This document shows positions 41,516 through 50,294 of a stretch of DNA of 64,000 nucleotides, piece by piece. Origin of the DNA: Deinococcus peraridilitoris DSM 19664 (GTDB taxonomy: Bacteria > Deinococcota > Deinococci > Deinococcales > Deinococcaceae); the NCBI RefSeq assembly GCF_000317835.1, contig NC_019793.1:558001-622000 (forward strand), in the 5' to 3' direction. Numbering within the stretch: the first letter of the stretch is position 1; each line of letters starts with the position of its first letter. Both the position numbers and the translations under genes were made by a program. The notes beneath the pieces were generated by a model, which had not been told where the DNA came from, made no database searches, and worked only from the letters and a program-made list of their open reading frames with translations.

Positions 41516-42213
41516 ATATCTGCGACAGAATCCAGGCCAAAATTCCGAACACGAAGACCATGGCGAACAGAATGCTCTGCCTGCGCTCGCGTGGGCTGGG
41601 TTTCGGGCGGGCTGACATGAGCAGAGCAATGAGCGCGATGCTGAATAACCCGCGCTTGAGAATGCCGCCGCATGCCCTAGACGGACACCGGGCACCATTC
41701 TCGCTGGGCCGTATGGCGCCACTCAGCCTGGAACAGTCCGAGGAACTCACCGAGGGCTTGAGGCCACCTGGACTGATTTGCGAGCAGCATGTTTCGAACC
41801 AGCCGTGCGGGTCGAACCACGAGCGACCTCGCTCAACCTGGACTTTTTCTGGTCGTGGCGAACGCAGCTGGATTTCCCCGAGCGGCTTACCAGGCATGCT
41901 CTTGAACTGCAAGCCCTCAGCTCGAAGCGCCCTCCACGTTGATTGGGTGCGCTAGTGTACCCGAAAGCACACCAGGGTACAGGCCAGGATATTGAGCGCT
42001 CGGGGAATCAATGTGGCGGGTTGATTGTGCTGATGGGCAAGTGTTGGTGTAGGCAGGTTCTTGACCGACCTGTAAAAGTGGCACAACCGTGACACAACGC
42101 CGAAGGATCTAGGCGGGATCAGGAGGGTTGCAGAGAGCAGCAGAATCACAGAAAGCGTGTCTGGGAGGGCGTCAGTGATCTCAGGAGTTCTATGGAGTGA
42201 ATGTAGAGAATCA
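41516..42213. other. Region without a convincing gene near the right end of the island
   Basis: A minus-strand frame (about 41512-41640) encodes a hydrophobic stretch ([19 protein letters not shown]), perhaps a fragment of a membrane protein, but has no good start. The remainder, including a short minus-strand frame at 41952-42149, has no supportable gene. Confidence 0.4.
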
Positions 42214-42248
<35 letters not shown>

Positions 42249-42264
42249 GCAACCCACCAAACAA

Positions 42265-42287
42265 GAACCCCGTTTCGAACGGGGTTC
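42265..42287 (+). terminator. Copy of the tRNA-Lys terminator
   Basis: GAACCCCGTT, a 3-base loop, and AACGGGGTTC, followed by CCTCTGTTTT. Confidence 0.75.
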
Positions 42288-42425
42288 CTCTGTTTTGATC
42301 ATGGCAGAACTTCCCTGCTCCTCCAGGCGTCCTGCCGGATTCAGGGACAACGCCTCAACACGAGTTAAAGACAACACCAATCAAAGACCAACCTCAAAAC
42401 CGAGTGCATCTGTCAGGCTCGTCAT

Positions 42426-42635
42426 GTGGGCAAGAATGACGCGCGCGTCGTAGATCTGTTTGCCGATGCATTATGGCTTTCACGCGTGACCCGGAATAAA
42501 CATTCCATCGAGCAGTGGTACGAGCTTTGGGAGATCCTCAAACAGACGCCCACGGAGGAGCAGCCTGTGCTGATCCCCGCAGTGGAGGAACTGATTCGCA
42601 AAACCGATCGACGCCGGACTCCACGCTCCGAGTAG
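42426..42635 (+). CDS. Hypothetical protein, 69 residues
   Basis: First gene after the island. GTG at 42426 is the only usable start; no ribosome site is clear. The product has LWLSRVTRNKHSIEQWYELWEIL, Trp-rich and helical in look, and a basic end. It ends inside a strong bidirectional hairpin. The family is not recognised. Confidence 0.45.
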   Translation: MGKNDARVVDLFADALWLSRVTRNKHSIEQWYELWEILKQTPTEEQPVLIPAVEELIRKTDRRRTPRSE

Positions 42636-42650
42636 AGCGTGGAGTCCGGC
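42613..42650. terminator. Bidirectional terminator before transaldolase
   Basis: GCCGGACTCCACGCTC and its reverse complement form a 16-bp stem with a 6-base loop between convergent genes. Confidence 0.85.
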
Positions 42651-42665
42651 GCGAATCAGACTTCG

Positions 42666-43640
42666 TTAGCGGGTGACGACACCCGAATGGGAAAGCAGCT
42701 CGAGTTTGCCCTGAACATCCTGCTTGAGGGCCAGGTAATCGCGGTGAAAGAGGCGCAGCCCTTCGATGAGCTTCTCGCCGGCCATCTGGTTCTCCACGAG
42801 GGCCCAATGGAAGACCGCTTCGGTGATGGCCTCCTGCTTCGCACTGGCCGTTCCTTCGGGCATGAGCTGCCGCTCCAGCACGCCCTGATCCTGATCGAGT
42901 TCAGCGAGCAGGGCCGGGCTGACCGTCAGGCGATCACAGCCGGCCAGCGCTTCGACCTGCGCGGCGCTGCGAAACGAGGCGCCCATGACCACCGTCTGAT
43001 AACCCTGCTCCTTGAAGTGCCGGTAGATGCGCTTCACACTCTGCACGCCAGGGTCTTCATCGACCGGGTACGACTCGCGCCCCTCGGTTTTCTTGTACCA
43101 GTCGGTGATACGCCCCACAAAAGGCGAGATCAGAAAGGCACCGGCCTGCGCGCAGGCGACGGCCTGCTCCAGTCCGAAGACCAGTGTCAGATTGCAGCGA
43201 ATACCCTCGCGTTCCAGCACCTCAGCGGCGCGAATTCCTTCCCAGGTCGCGGCAAGTTTGATCAGAATGCGTTCCTTGCCTACCCCCTGCTGCTGGTAGA
43301 GCGAGATCAAAAAGCGCGCCTTGTCGATCATGGCGTCCGTGTCAAAGGAAAGCATCGCGTCCACTTCGGTCGACACGTCACCTGGAACGAGCCTCGTCAG
43401 CTCCACGCCAAAACGCACCGCCAGCCGGTCGAGGATCACTTCGGTCGTGTCACCTGCCTGGGCGGCCTGTTCGATCACGTCACGGACGAGTCCGGCGGAT
43501 TCCGGCTGCTGTGCGGCCTTCAGGATTAGCGAGGGATTGGTGGTGCAGTCGCGGGGGCGGAATCTGGAAATGGCGCCCAGATCTCCGGTGTCCGCCACCA
43601 CCACCGACAATTGGCGCAGTTGCTCCAGTTTACTTGACAT
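42666..43640 (-). CDS. tal: Transaldolase
   Basis: Pentose phosphate enzyme moving a dihydroxyacetone unit between sugar phosphates through a Schiff base. The DCTTNPSLILKAAQ motif, VSTEVDAMLSFD, and the Schiff-base Lys in ILIKLAATWEGI are present, with NLTLVFGLEQAVACAQAGAFLISPFVGR. The 324 residues match the long TalB-like class. GGGAGG precedes the ATG. Confidence 0.95.
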   Translation of the reverse strand: MSSKLEQLRQLSVVVADTGDLGAISRFRPRDCTTNPSLILKAAQQPESAGLVRDVIEQAAQAGDTTEVILDRLAVRFGVELTRLVPGDVSTEVDAMLSFDTDAMIDKARFLISLYQQQGVGKERILIKLAATWEGIRAAEVLEREGIRCNLTLVFGLEQAVACAQAGAFLISPFVGRITDWYKKTEGRESYPVDEDPGVQSVKRIYRHFKEQGYQTVVMGASFRSAAQVEALAGCDRLTVSPALLAELDQDQGVLERQLMPEGTASAKQEAITEAVFHWALVENQMAGEKLIEGLRLFHRDYLALKQDVQGKLELLSHSGVVTR

Positions 43641-44042
43641 GCTCGGCCTCCCTTGGGGCGACGCGCTTCAAAAGGTGGCGCGACGTGAATGGGTTTTATG
43701 ACGACGGTACGGATCAGACAGCGTCGAAGAACACTCGCGGATTCTCCGAAAGCATGCCGAGTGCACCTCTGCCCGTCAAGTCTGACCGGCGTTGCGTCCC
43801 ATGAACGGACGGTCCGTTCATGTCTGCCATCATGACCCATCCCGGCAACCGACACTGTTCAGCGCTCCCGGCGACGGTCAGTCAGGTCCACCTGCAAGCA
43901 CTACACCACCGCTGCCTGACATGACCCACGAACCAGAGGGCGGCCCTGCACACGCAGGCGACGCACACCAAGACAGACGGCCGCATGGGCTCAGCCGCAC
44001 AAGCGGGGCACAACGCCCGCCACCACCGACCACCCGGGCGCG
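43641..44042. other. Intergenic region upstream of transaldolase
   Basis: No gene is supported; the one notable signal is the palindrome at 43800-43822. Confidence 0.4.
43800..43822. promoter_or_regulatory. Perfect 11-bp inverted repeat, operator candidate
   Basis: CATGAACGGAC and GTCCGTTCATG flank a single G. Size and symmetry resemble TetR-family operators. It lies 160 bases upstream of tal and 220 bases from the end of the gene at 44043; no TetR gene is in the window. Confidence 0.5.
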
Positions 44043-44387
44043 TCAGAAGTTGGCGACCTGGTCTTCTCCGAGAGCGCTTCCCAGCATCACGGGTTTGAGC
44101 TGCCTGCCGACCTGCCGCACCACGCCCTCTGGCGGTGTGATCGACTGCTGCTCCGCCGGACGGAAAAGGTCACGCCGTTCGTGCAGATACCCGTGCAGCA
44201 GCACATCGAATTCCACCAGCCCACCGGACTGCAGGTATTGCTGCTCGCACGCGGTAGAGTTTCGTCCGGTCAACTGAACGCACAGGTCCTGCAGGACGTC
44301 ATGAATGCGGCGCTCATCGCGTGGAGAGGCAGACAATAGGCTTTTCATCAGTTCATAAGTGTCATTGCAAAGCTCTTCGAGCCACAT
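44043..44387 (-). CDS. Hypothetical protein, 114 residues, related to the gene at 35854
   Basis: The ATG follows TAGCCT (minus strand) by five bases. The protein is acidic and helical at the N-terminus (MWLEELCNDTYELMKSLL), with VLQDLCVQLTGRNST and GGLVEFDVLLHGYL, the same TGR...GG-V spacing as the island gene at 35854. No known family is recognised. Confidence 0.6.
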   Translation of the reverse strand: MWLEELCNDTYELMKSLLSASPRDERRIHDVLQDLCVQLTGRNSTACEQQYLQSGGLVEFDVLLHGYLHERRDLFRPAEQQSITPPEGVVRQVGRQLKPVMLGSALGEDQVANF

Positions 44388-44392
44388 GCTTC

Positions 44393-44398
44393 AGGCTA
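44393..44398 (-). promoter_or_regulatory. Leaderless-type -10 box of the 114-residue unknown gene
   Basis: TAGCCT on the minus strand, 5 bases before the ATG. Confidence 0.55.
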
Positions 44399-44609
44399 GC
44401 GGGGAGTCTTGCAGAACACCTATTAGGCGCCCATAACCGGACCTAGAGCCAGCATTCAATTCTGACGGGGGCGTCAGCGGGCCCAGGCTGACCGTCGAGA
44501 CGCCTCAGGACTACCCGCTTGGGAAGTGCGCCTGTGACGGGAAACGCAGGCCGGATGTCGTACCCGACATCGGGGTGGCCGGGCAGGGAGCGCGTTCGAC
44601 ACCGCGCGG

Positions 44610-44792
44610 CTATGGTCCGCGTGGCTTGCGGGTATACAACCAGAGCTGATAGGCATTCCACAAAAACATCACGCTGCAAAGCGCAAAGAACGGCCAGTTC
44701 TCCTGCCTCGCCGTCGAGATGGCGAGCACCCCCCACAGCGCGGCCAGCAACATGGTGATCCAAACCCGCCACTGCGGAACATCAGGCCTCAC
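44610..44792 (-). CDS. Small two-helix membrane protein, 60 residues
   Basis: Two hydrophobic helices (VWITMLLAALWGVLAIST and FFALCSVMFLWNAYQLWLY) joined by a short polar loop, ending in a basic tail. GTG start with GAGG upstream. No family is recognised. A TAAGGT box lies upstream on the minus strand. Confidence 0.55.
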   Translation of the reverse strand: MRPDVPQWRVWITMLLAALWGVLAISTARQENWPFFALCSVMFLWNAYQLWLYTRKPRGP

Positions 44793-44932
44793 GTGCGTAC
44801 CGCCTCATGCCCGATACCTTAGCAGACCTTGCCGTGCCCGCATCTGACGGAGCCCTGAGGTGACCGTTGCGTGAAGAGCCTTGCCACCTGCCGCTCAAGA
44901 CGATTTTCTAGCCTGAGCCCAGGAGGATCGAC

Positions 44933-45175
44933 ATGAGCGACGAGAAGACTCCGGCAGCGACCGGCCACGGCAGCCACGGCGAACAGGAGGGCCAGCTCAC
45001 CGGTTCCGGCGTGGCAGACAGCGCTTCAGACGGTGGAGAAGCATCAAGCTTCAATTCGCGCAAGGGTGGCGGCGGCCCGGTGGGCGCGGACATCGGTGGT
45101 CAGGGAGGAACGGGAGCCAGTGGCAACGCCCTGCCTGAAGAAGGTCCTGCGCGACCCAGTCAAAAAGACGAGTGA
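44933..45175 (+). CDS. Small Gly-rich hydrophilic protein, 80 residues
   Basis: MSDEKTPAATGHGSHGEQ begins a protein rich in Gly, Ser, Ala, Asp and Glu with no hydrophobic core, so it is predicted to be disordered. AGGAGGATCGAC before the ATG is a strong ribosome site. It resembles in composition the proteins at 47700 and 47950; such hydrophilic proteins are typical of desiccation-tolerant bacteria, but no function is shown. Confidence 0.7.
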   Translation: MSDEKTPAATGHGSHGEQEGQLTGSGVADSASDGGEASSFNSRKGGGGPVGADIGGQGGTGASGNALPEEGPARPSQKDE

Positions 45176-45201
45176 CGCTGGGCACCATTTTGTGTTTGCG
45201 C

Positions 45202-45207
45202 TAGGGT
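45202..45207 (+). promoter_or_regulatory. Leaderless-type -10 box
   Basis: TAGGGT lies 6 bases before the ATG at 45214. Confidence 0.55.
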
Positions 45208-45213
45208 AACGGC

Positions 45214-45423
45214 ATGCCTTCTGAAGACACCCAAGCGAGTGCTGCCGACGCGCTTTACGCCAAAAAGCTGGGCCTGGCCATTCTCAGCGTGCTGCAGGAC
45301 AAGGGCGTCCTCAGCAGCACGGACGTGAACACCATTCTGCTCGCCGTAAACCGCTCGGTTCAGCAAAGCGCCAAACCCAGCGAAACGGGCGCGTCCGTAC
45401 CACAAATCGACATGGAGCTTTGA
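45214..45423 (+). CDS. Hypothetical protein, 69 residues
   Basis: The protein has one amphipathic helical stretch (ALYAKKLGLAILSVLQDKGV) followed by STDVNTILLAVNRSVQ and a polar tail. The start rests on the -10 box six bases upstream. No family is recognised. The next gene begins 70 bases later with its own -10 box. Confidence 0.65.
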   Translation: MPSEDTQASAADALYAKKLGLAILSVLQDKGVLSSTDVNTILLAVNRSVQQSAKPSETGASVPQIDMEL

Positions 45424-45481
45424 CGTCGGAATCACCCCGGGGGCTTCATGGTGTTGAAGCACCGGATTAAACATTGCCGTC

Positions 45482-45487
45482 TAGCCT
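45482..45487 (+). promoter_or_regulatory. Leaderless-type -10 box of the phosphoribosyltransferase gene
   Basis: TAGCCT lies 6 bases before the ATG at 45494. Confidence 0.6.
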
Positions 45488-45493
45488 ACCGGT

Positions 45494-46168
45494 ATGACGC
45501 CTTTTCACGACCGCACTGACGCCGGGCGGCGACTTGCGTTGAAACTGGAACACCTGCGCGGCGCGCCAGGTCTGCTGGTGCTGGGTCTGCCGCGTGGGGG
45601 AGTCCCGGTGGCGTTCGAGGTGGCCGTGCACCTCGGGGCACCCCTGGACGTCATGGTGGTTCGCAAACTGGGCGCGCCGGGACACGAGGAGTACGCGGTG
45701 GGCGCGATCGGACCGGGGGGCGTGCGGGTGGTACAGCAAGACGCCCTGCGCTTCCTGCGGGTCTCCGAAGCAGCCCTGCAAAGCGTGACCGAGCGCGAAA
45801 GCCGCGAACTGCTGCGCCGCCAAGCCGTGTACCGCTCTGGCAGGGGACCACTGCAACTCGCAGAGCGCACGGTCGTGCTGGTCGATGACGGGCTGGCCAC
45901 CGGCTCGACCATGTACGCCGCCATCGAGGCCACGAGAAAGGCGGGCCCCCGGCGGCTGGTGGTCGCGGTGCCCGTAGGAGCGGGTGATACCTGCCGGGAA
46001 CTGTCGCGGGTCGTGGATGAGGTGGTCTGTCTGTCGCAACCCGAGCCGTTTCACGCCGTCGGGCTGTGGTACCGGAATTTCGACCAGACCAGCGATGAGC
46101 AGGTGATGGCGCTGCTCGCCCACGCACCTGACGGCACAGTGCCAGGAAATGACAGTACAAGAACATGA
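45494..46168 (+). CDS. Phosphoribosyltransferase-family protein
   Basis: The 224 residues show a type I PRTase fold: VLGLPRGGVPVAFEVAVHL near the N-terminus, DVMVVRKLGAPGHEEYAVGAIG, and the PRPP loop VVLVDDGLATGSTMYAAIEA. The substrate is unknown. The next gene, 24 bases downstream, is an erythromycin-esterase homologue; these two domains are also found next to each other or fused in other bacteria, which suggests a shared pathway. Confidence 0.88.
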   Translation: MTPFHDRTDAGRRLALKLEHLRGAPGLLVLGLPRGGVPVAFEVAVHLGAPLDVMVVRKLGAPGHEEYAVGAIGPGGVRVVQQDALRFLRVSEAALQSVTERESRELLRRQAVYRSGRGPLQLAERTVVLVDDGLATGSTMYAAIEATRKAGPRRLVVAVPVGAGDTCRELSRVVDEVVCLSQPEPFHAVGLWYRNFDQTSDEQVMALLAHAPDGTVPGNDSTRT

Positions 46169-46192
46169 CGGTGCCGGAAAACGGAGGTCAAT

Positions 46193-47557
46193 ATGACGGC
46201 AAATGACACCCTGAGTCTTGTTCGCGCCGTGGCGCGTCCGCTGTACGGCGGCTCAGATGATTACGGTGACCTGCTTGAAGCCATCGGAGACGCCCGCTTC
46301 GTGTTGGTCGGCGAAGCGTCGCACGGGACCCACGAGTTTTACCGTGAACGGGCGCGTATCACCCGGCGCCTGATCGAGGAGCGCGGCTTCACGGCGGTGC
46401 TGGTCGAAGCAGACTGGCCTGACGCCTACCGCGTGAACCGCTATGTGCGCGCTCCGGCCCTGGAAGGAGAGAGCGAGAGCAGCGACGGCAGCGCCCTGGA
46501 CGCCCTGGGTGACTTTCAGCGTTTCCCGCAGTGGATGTGGCGCAACGAAGACGTTTTACATTTCGTGGAGTGGCTGCGTGAGCACAACACGCGTCACGCG
46601 CAGCAGGGGAGCGTGGGTTTTTACGGAATGGACCTGTACAGCCTGCACCGCTCCATGGAAGCGGTGGTGCAGTACCTCGACCGCGTGGATCCGGAGGCTG
46701 CGCGCCGTGCCCGTGAGCGCTACGCCTGCTTTGAGGATTTCGGGCACGAAGGCCAGACGTACGGCCTGTACACCAGCCACGGCAGCGAACCCTGCGAGGG
46801 CGCAGCGGTGGCGCAGCTGGTGGAGTTGCAGCGCCGCGAGCCGGAACTGACCGCCGCAGGCGCACTGGCGCACGACGAGCACTTTTATGCCGAGCAGAAC
46901 GCCCGGCTCGCCCAGAACGCCGAAGGGTACTACCGGGCCATGTACCGGGGGCGCAATGAATCATGGAATCTGCGTGACACCCACATGGCCGATACCCTCG
47001 ATGCCCTGGCCGAACACCTCGAAAGCCAGGGGCAACGCGCGCGGATCGTGGTGTGGGCGCACAACTCGCACCTGGGCGACGCGCGGGCGACCCAGATGGG
47101 ACGCGGCGGTGAACTGAACGTCGGGCAACTTGTACGCGAGCGGCACCCGGGCGAGGTCTACAACATCGGCTTCAGCACCTACACGGGCACGGTCATGGCC
47201 GCAGACGACTGGGGCGAGCGCCCCAAACGCAAACGGGTCCGGCCCGGTTTGCGCGGCAGCTACGAGGAGTTACTGCACGAAGTCGCCGCGCACCTGCCCA
47301 GTCCCAACTTCTGGGTGAATCTGCGCGACACCAACAGTGGCACGCAAGTCCTGCGTGAAGAGCGGTTGCAGCGCGCGATCGGGGTGATCTACCGGCCGGA
47401 AACCGAACGCTGGAGCCACTATTTTCACGCCAGCCTGCCCGAGCAGTTTGACGCGATTCTGCACTTTGATGAAACGGACGCGGTCGTGCCCCTGGACGCC
47501 CCACGCGCGAACCGTGACGAAGAGGCGCTGCCCGACACCTTCCCCACCGGACAGTGA
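46193..47557 (+). CDS. Erythromycin esterase family protein
   Basis: The 454-residue protein has the family metal/catalytic motif in LVGEASHGTHEFYRERARITRRL, VEADWPDAYRVNRYV, WMWRNEDVLHFVEWLREHN, and VVWAHNSHLGDARATQMG. EreA/B members hydrolyse macrolide lactones, but most homologues are of unknown substrate, so resistance should not be assumed. CGGAGGTCAAT precedes the ATG. It is probably co-transcribed with the phosphoribosyltransferase gene. Confidence 0.9.
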   Translation: MTANDTLSLVRAVARPLYGGSDDYGDLLEAIGDARFVLVGEASHGTHEFYRERARITRRLIEERGFTAVLVEADWPDAYRVNRYVRAPALEGESESSDGSALDALGDFQRFPQWMWRNEDVLHFVEWLREHNTRHAQQGSVGFYGMDLYSLHRSMEAVVQYLDRVDPEAARRARERYACFEDFGHEGQTYGLYTSHGSEPCEGAAVAQLVELQRREPELTAAGALAHDEHFYAEQNARLAQNAEGYYRAMYRGRNESWNLRDTHMADTLDALAEHLESQGQRARIVVWAHNSHLGDARATQMGRGGELNVGQLVRERHPGEVYNIGFSTYTGTVMAADDWGERPKRKRVRPGLRGSYEELLHEVAAHLPSPNFWVNLRDTNSGTQVLREERLQRAIGVIYRPETERWSHYFHASLPEQFDAILHFDETDAVVPLDAPRANRDEEALPDTFPTGQ

Positions 47558-47562
47558 GCCAG

Positions 47563-47607
47563 GAGAATCGCCCGCCAGCCGTACTGTCTGCCTGGCGGGC
47601 GATTCTC
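47563..47607 (+). terminator. Terminator of the PRTase-esterase operon
   Basis: A 16-bp stem (GAGAATCGCCCGCCAG and its complement) with a 13-base loop starting 5 bases after the stop. Confidence 0.8.
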
Positions 47608-47699
47608 AGGCAGCCACTTCACCGGTCATGGCGGTCGCGCGGCGCACACGGCCAACTGGCCAATGAGCGTCCCGCTCCGTCAAACCCCGCCGGAGGCAC

Positions 47700-47894
47700 T
47701 CAGCCGTCTTCGTTATCCGGTTCGGTGAACCCGGACAGCTGGGTCTGATGCAGTCTGCCGATCAGCTCAGTGGGCGTTTCGTTGTTTTCAGCTGAAGATG
47801 CCTCCGGCGCCTCCGGTGCATTTTCGGGCAGGGTGGTCAGCACCACCTCGCTTTCATCTGGCGTGTCCTGAGGGCGGCTCTGGTCGTCGTTCAT
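47700..47894 (-). CDS. Small acidic hydrophilic protein, 64 residues
   Basis: MNDDQSRPQDTPDESEVVL opens a strongly acidic protein with many Pro, Glu and Asn and no hydrophobic segment. GGGGAGAAC before this ATG rules out the longer frame to 47933. Predicted to be disordered; no family is recognised. Confidence 0.6.
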   Translation of the reverse strand: MNDDQSRPQDTPDESEVVLTTLPENAPEAPEASSAENNETPTELIGRLHQTQLSGFTEPDNEDG

Positions 47895-47949
47895 GTTCTC
47901 CCCTGTGTTCCTGCGGTTCTGGCAGCTGTGCATTCAGCGGGAATACCGG

Positions 47950-48165
47950 TCACTGGTCTTCAAGTTCACCGGTGGGTGCCGTGCCCGCCATGTCCGTGTC
48001 GGCGTTCAGGGTGCCGGGCATTCCACCCATTCCGCCTGTCCGGCCTCCCGTACGCGCCGAGTCGAGCGTGGTGCCGCGGTCGCTGCCCTGGGTGGAACTG
48101 CCGCCCTGACGATCGAGGTCGGTGGCGTCCGAAGCGGGATTGGCGTTTTTCTGGGCATCGGTCAT
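47950..48165 (-). CDS. Small Gly/Thr/Asp-rich hydrophilic protein, 71 residues
   Basis: MTDAQKNANPASDATDLDRQ starts a polar, Gly-rich protein (GGRTGGMGGMPG) ending in acidic residues. AAAGGAGCAACC before the ATG is a good ribosome site. It lies 55 bases upstream of the acidic protein gene on the same strand; the two could be co-transcribed. Predicted to be disordered. Confidence 0.65.
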   Translation of the reverse strand: MTDAQKNANPASDATDLDRQGGSSTQGSDRGTTLDSARTGGRTGGMGGMPGTLNADTDMAGTAPTGELEDQ

Positions 48166-48297
48166 GAGGTTGCTCCTTTGGGACTTTCCTGTATTGTTTG
48201 CCCTTCCGGCCAGCAGAGCTTGAGAAGGTGCGCAAGACGCTTTGGCCGTCGTGTCATGCGCTGGCCAAGCACAACGTCAGTGTGGGCATGGGCGCGC

Positions 48298-48303
48298 TAG
48301 GGT
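48298..48303 (+). promoter_or_regulatory. Leaderless-type -10 box of the FAD oxidoreductase gene
   Basis: TAGGGT lies 7 bases before the GTG at 48311. Confidence 0.5.
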
Positions 48304-48310
48304 GTAGAAG

Positions 48311-50089
48311 GTGCGGGAGATGAAGTGGTGGCTGACGCTGGGCGCAGGCATGTTGTTCGCCCTGAGCGCTTACCTTTCGCTGGGACACAGCGTTCGCGTG
48401 CCGTATGACCTGGTGGTATACGGTGGCACGCCGCAAGGTGTTACGGCGGCCGCAGCTGGCGCCCGGGAAGGCCTCAACGTGTTGCTGATCGAGCCGGGCG
48501 GCACGCTGGGCGGAGTACTGACCAAAAGCTGGCTCGCCACACTCGATCTCACGTATGACGCCGAAGGAGAGCCCCTGTACGGCGGACTGTTCCGGCCGTT
48601 CTTCCGCAAACTTCAGCATGACGTGTCCTTCGATGTGGCGAAGGCAGCCCGGGCGCATCGTGAAATGCTGCGTGATGCGGGCGTACACCTGAAGCTGAAT
48701 ACTGCCGTACGGCAGTTCAGGCAGGACGGTCCGCTGCTCAGCACCTTGATCCTCGCAGGAGGGCACGGTAACCATGCCGTGCAGGCCCGGTACGTCATTG
48801 ACGCCACGGACACGGCCGAACTGGCGGCGCAGACAGGTGCGCGTTTCACGCTGGGGCGTCAGGACACCGGCCTGGATGACCGGCAGATGGCCGCGACCCT
48901 GGTCTTTCGCCTGGAAGGTGTGACGTGGTCAGCACTGGCCGAACAGCTCGCCCTGGAGGGGCAGGTGCTCGGGAACCGTGCGCAGGTGCACGGCCGCAGT
49001 GGTCGTGGTCTTGGCAACGTCACGCAGGATTACGTGCCCAGTGATCCTGAGCGCTTCTATTTACGTGGCCTCAATGTTGCCCGCCAAGATGACACAAGCC
49101 TGCTGGTCAATGGTCTGCTGATCTTCGGCGTGGACGGCACGAATGCCGATTCACTGAAGCGGGCCCACGAGGACGCCCGGCACGAAGCCGAGCGTGTCAC
49201 GTTCTTCCTGCGGCGCGCTTTACCGCAGGTATTTGGCGGCGCTGTCCTGCGAGGCGTGGCGCCCGAGTTGTACGTGCGTGAAAGCCGCCATCTTCTGGGC
49301 CGCTACCGCCTGAAAGCCGACGACGTCCTGTACGGTCGGCGTTTCCCGGACGGTGCCGCGCTTGGCGGGTACGCTCTCGACGGACAGATGTATCTGCCGG
49401 GTGAAGCAGCCTACGGGCTGGGGCGACCGGCGCCGTATCAGGTGCCCTTACGCGCGCTGTTGCCTCAGCACGGGCCGACGAACTTGCTGGTGGTATCACA
49501 GGCGGCTTCGTTCGACAGTGCCGCCGCCTTTTCCGCACGGGTGGCGCCGCTGCAAATGGCGCTCGGACAGGCGGCTGCCTTGAGTGTCGTGCTCGCCAGG
49601 CAGGAGCGCGTGGCACTTCCCGCCCTGGTAGAGCACGAACGTAGCCTGGCACGGTACAACAAGCTTCTGACGCTTCGCGGAGTACGGCTCGAGGCGCCCG
49701 GCCCTCGCGGAAACGAAGAAGACGCCAAGCACGAGTCCTTTCCCACGGCGCGAGCGCTGTTGCAACGAGGCCTGTTCGGCGCGCCTGGCAGTACGCCGGG
49801 CGACCTGCGCCTCGATGACCCCATCACGGCGCGGGCGTTCCTGAACAGCCTCCAGCATCTGATGGCGGCAACTCCCGTTTCCGGCCAGGAGAACGGCTCT
49901 CATCGTGAGCTGTTTTCGTCATGGCGTGCACGTGTGGGCGCGCATCCCCTCGACAAGCTCAGCCACGCACAGGCCCGAGAGATCCTCGTCAGCATCGGGC
50001 GGCCTTCGGCATACCTGAATTCCTCTGAAGAACTGCTCCTGCGGGGTGAGTCCGCCGAAGTCTTGTGGGCGCTGTTTCAAACCCGCTGA
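48311..50089 (+). CDS. FAD-dependent oxidoreductase, membrane-anchored or secreted
   Basis: A hydrophobic N-terminal segment (WWLTLGAGMLFALSAYLSLG) leads to the dinucleotide-binding fold YDLVVYGGTPQGVTAAAAGAREG with LLIEPGGTLGGVLTKSW, and ARYVIDATDTAELAAQTGA, the pattern of the FAD_oxidored family (PF12831). The substrate is not predictable. It has 592 residues. GTG at 48311 or ATG at 48320 could start it. A 20-bp hairpin separates it from the convergent DUF4142 gene. Confidence 0.85.
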   Translation: MREMKWWLTLGAGMLFALSAYLSLGHSVRVPYDLVVYGGTPQGVTAAAAGAREGLNVLLIEPGGTLGGVLTKSWLATLDLTYDAEGEPLYGGLFRPFFRKLQHDVSFDVAKAARAHREMLRDAGVHLKLNTAVRQFRQDGPLLSTLILAGGHGNHAVQARYVIDATDTAELAAQTGARFTLGRQDTGLDDRQMAATLVFRLEGVTWSALAEQLALEGQVLGNRAQVHGRSGRGLGNVTQDYVPSDPERFYLRGLNVARQDDTSLLVNGLLIFGVDGTNADSLKRAHEDARHEAERVTFFLRRALPQVFGGAVLRGVAPELYVRESRHLLGRYRLKADDVLYGRRFPDGAALGGYALDGQMYLPGEAAYGLGRPAPYQVPLRALLPQHGPTNLLVVSQAASFDSAAAFSARVAPLQMALGQAAALSVVLARQERVALPALVEHERSLARYNKLLTLRGVRLEAPGPRGNEEDAKHESFPTARALLQRGLFGAPGSTPGDLRLDDPITARAFLNSLQHLMAATPVSGQENGSHRELFSSWRARVGAHPLDKLSHAQAREILVSIGRPSAYLNSSEELLLRGESAEVLWALFQTR

Positions 50090-50217
50090 TGGCTTGAGCA
50101 TGCCGGGCGGCAGCGTCGGAGAAAGCCTGAGCGGACAGATGATTGGGAGGGCAGCTGCAATCGGTCGGCGCGTATGTGTTCAATCCAACTCGATCAGGAA
50201 CCAGCGGTACCTGGCAA

Positions 50218-50263
50218 GTCCTCAGGGCAGAACGACCCAACGTGGTCGTTCTGCCCTGAGGAC
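50218..50263. terminator. Long bidirectional terminator
   Basis: Perfect 20-bp arms (starting GTCCTCAGGGC, ending GCCCTGAGGAC) with a CAACGT loop between convergent genes. Confidence 0.8.
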
Positions 50264-50294
50264 TCATGCTGCGTGTTGGCTGCGCTCGCTGTTC

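Noticed and set aside
41952..42149. Minus-strand 65-codon frame possibly from a transposase
   Set aside because: No catalytic motif or terminal repeat could be identified, so it is left as unassigned island DNA.
43792..44277. A 161-codon plus-strand frame after the palindrome
   Set aside because: Low-quality composition, no ribosome site, and its right half is antisense to the gene at 44043-44387, which has a promoter box.
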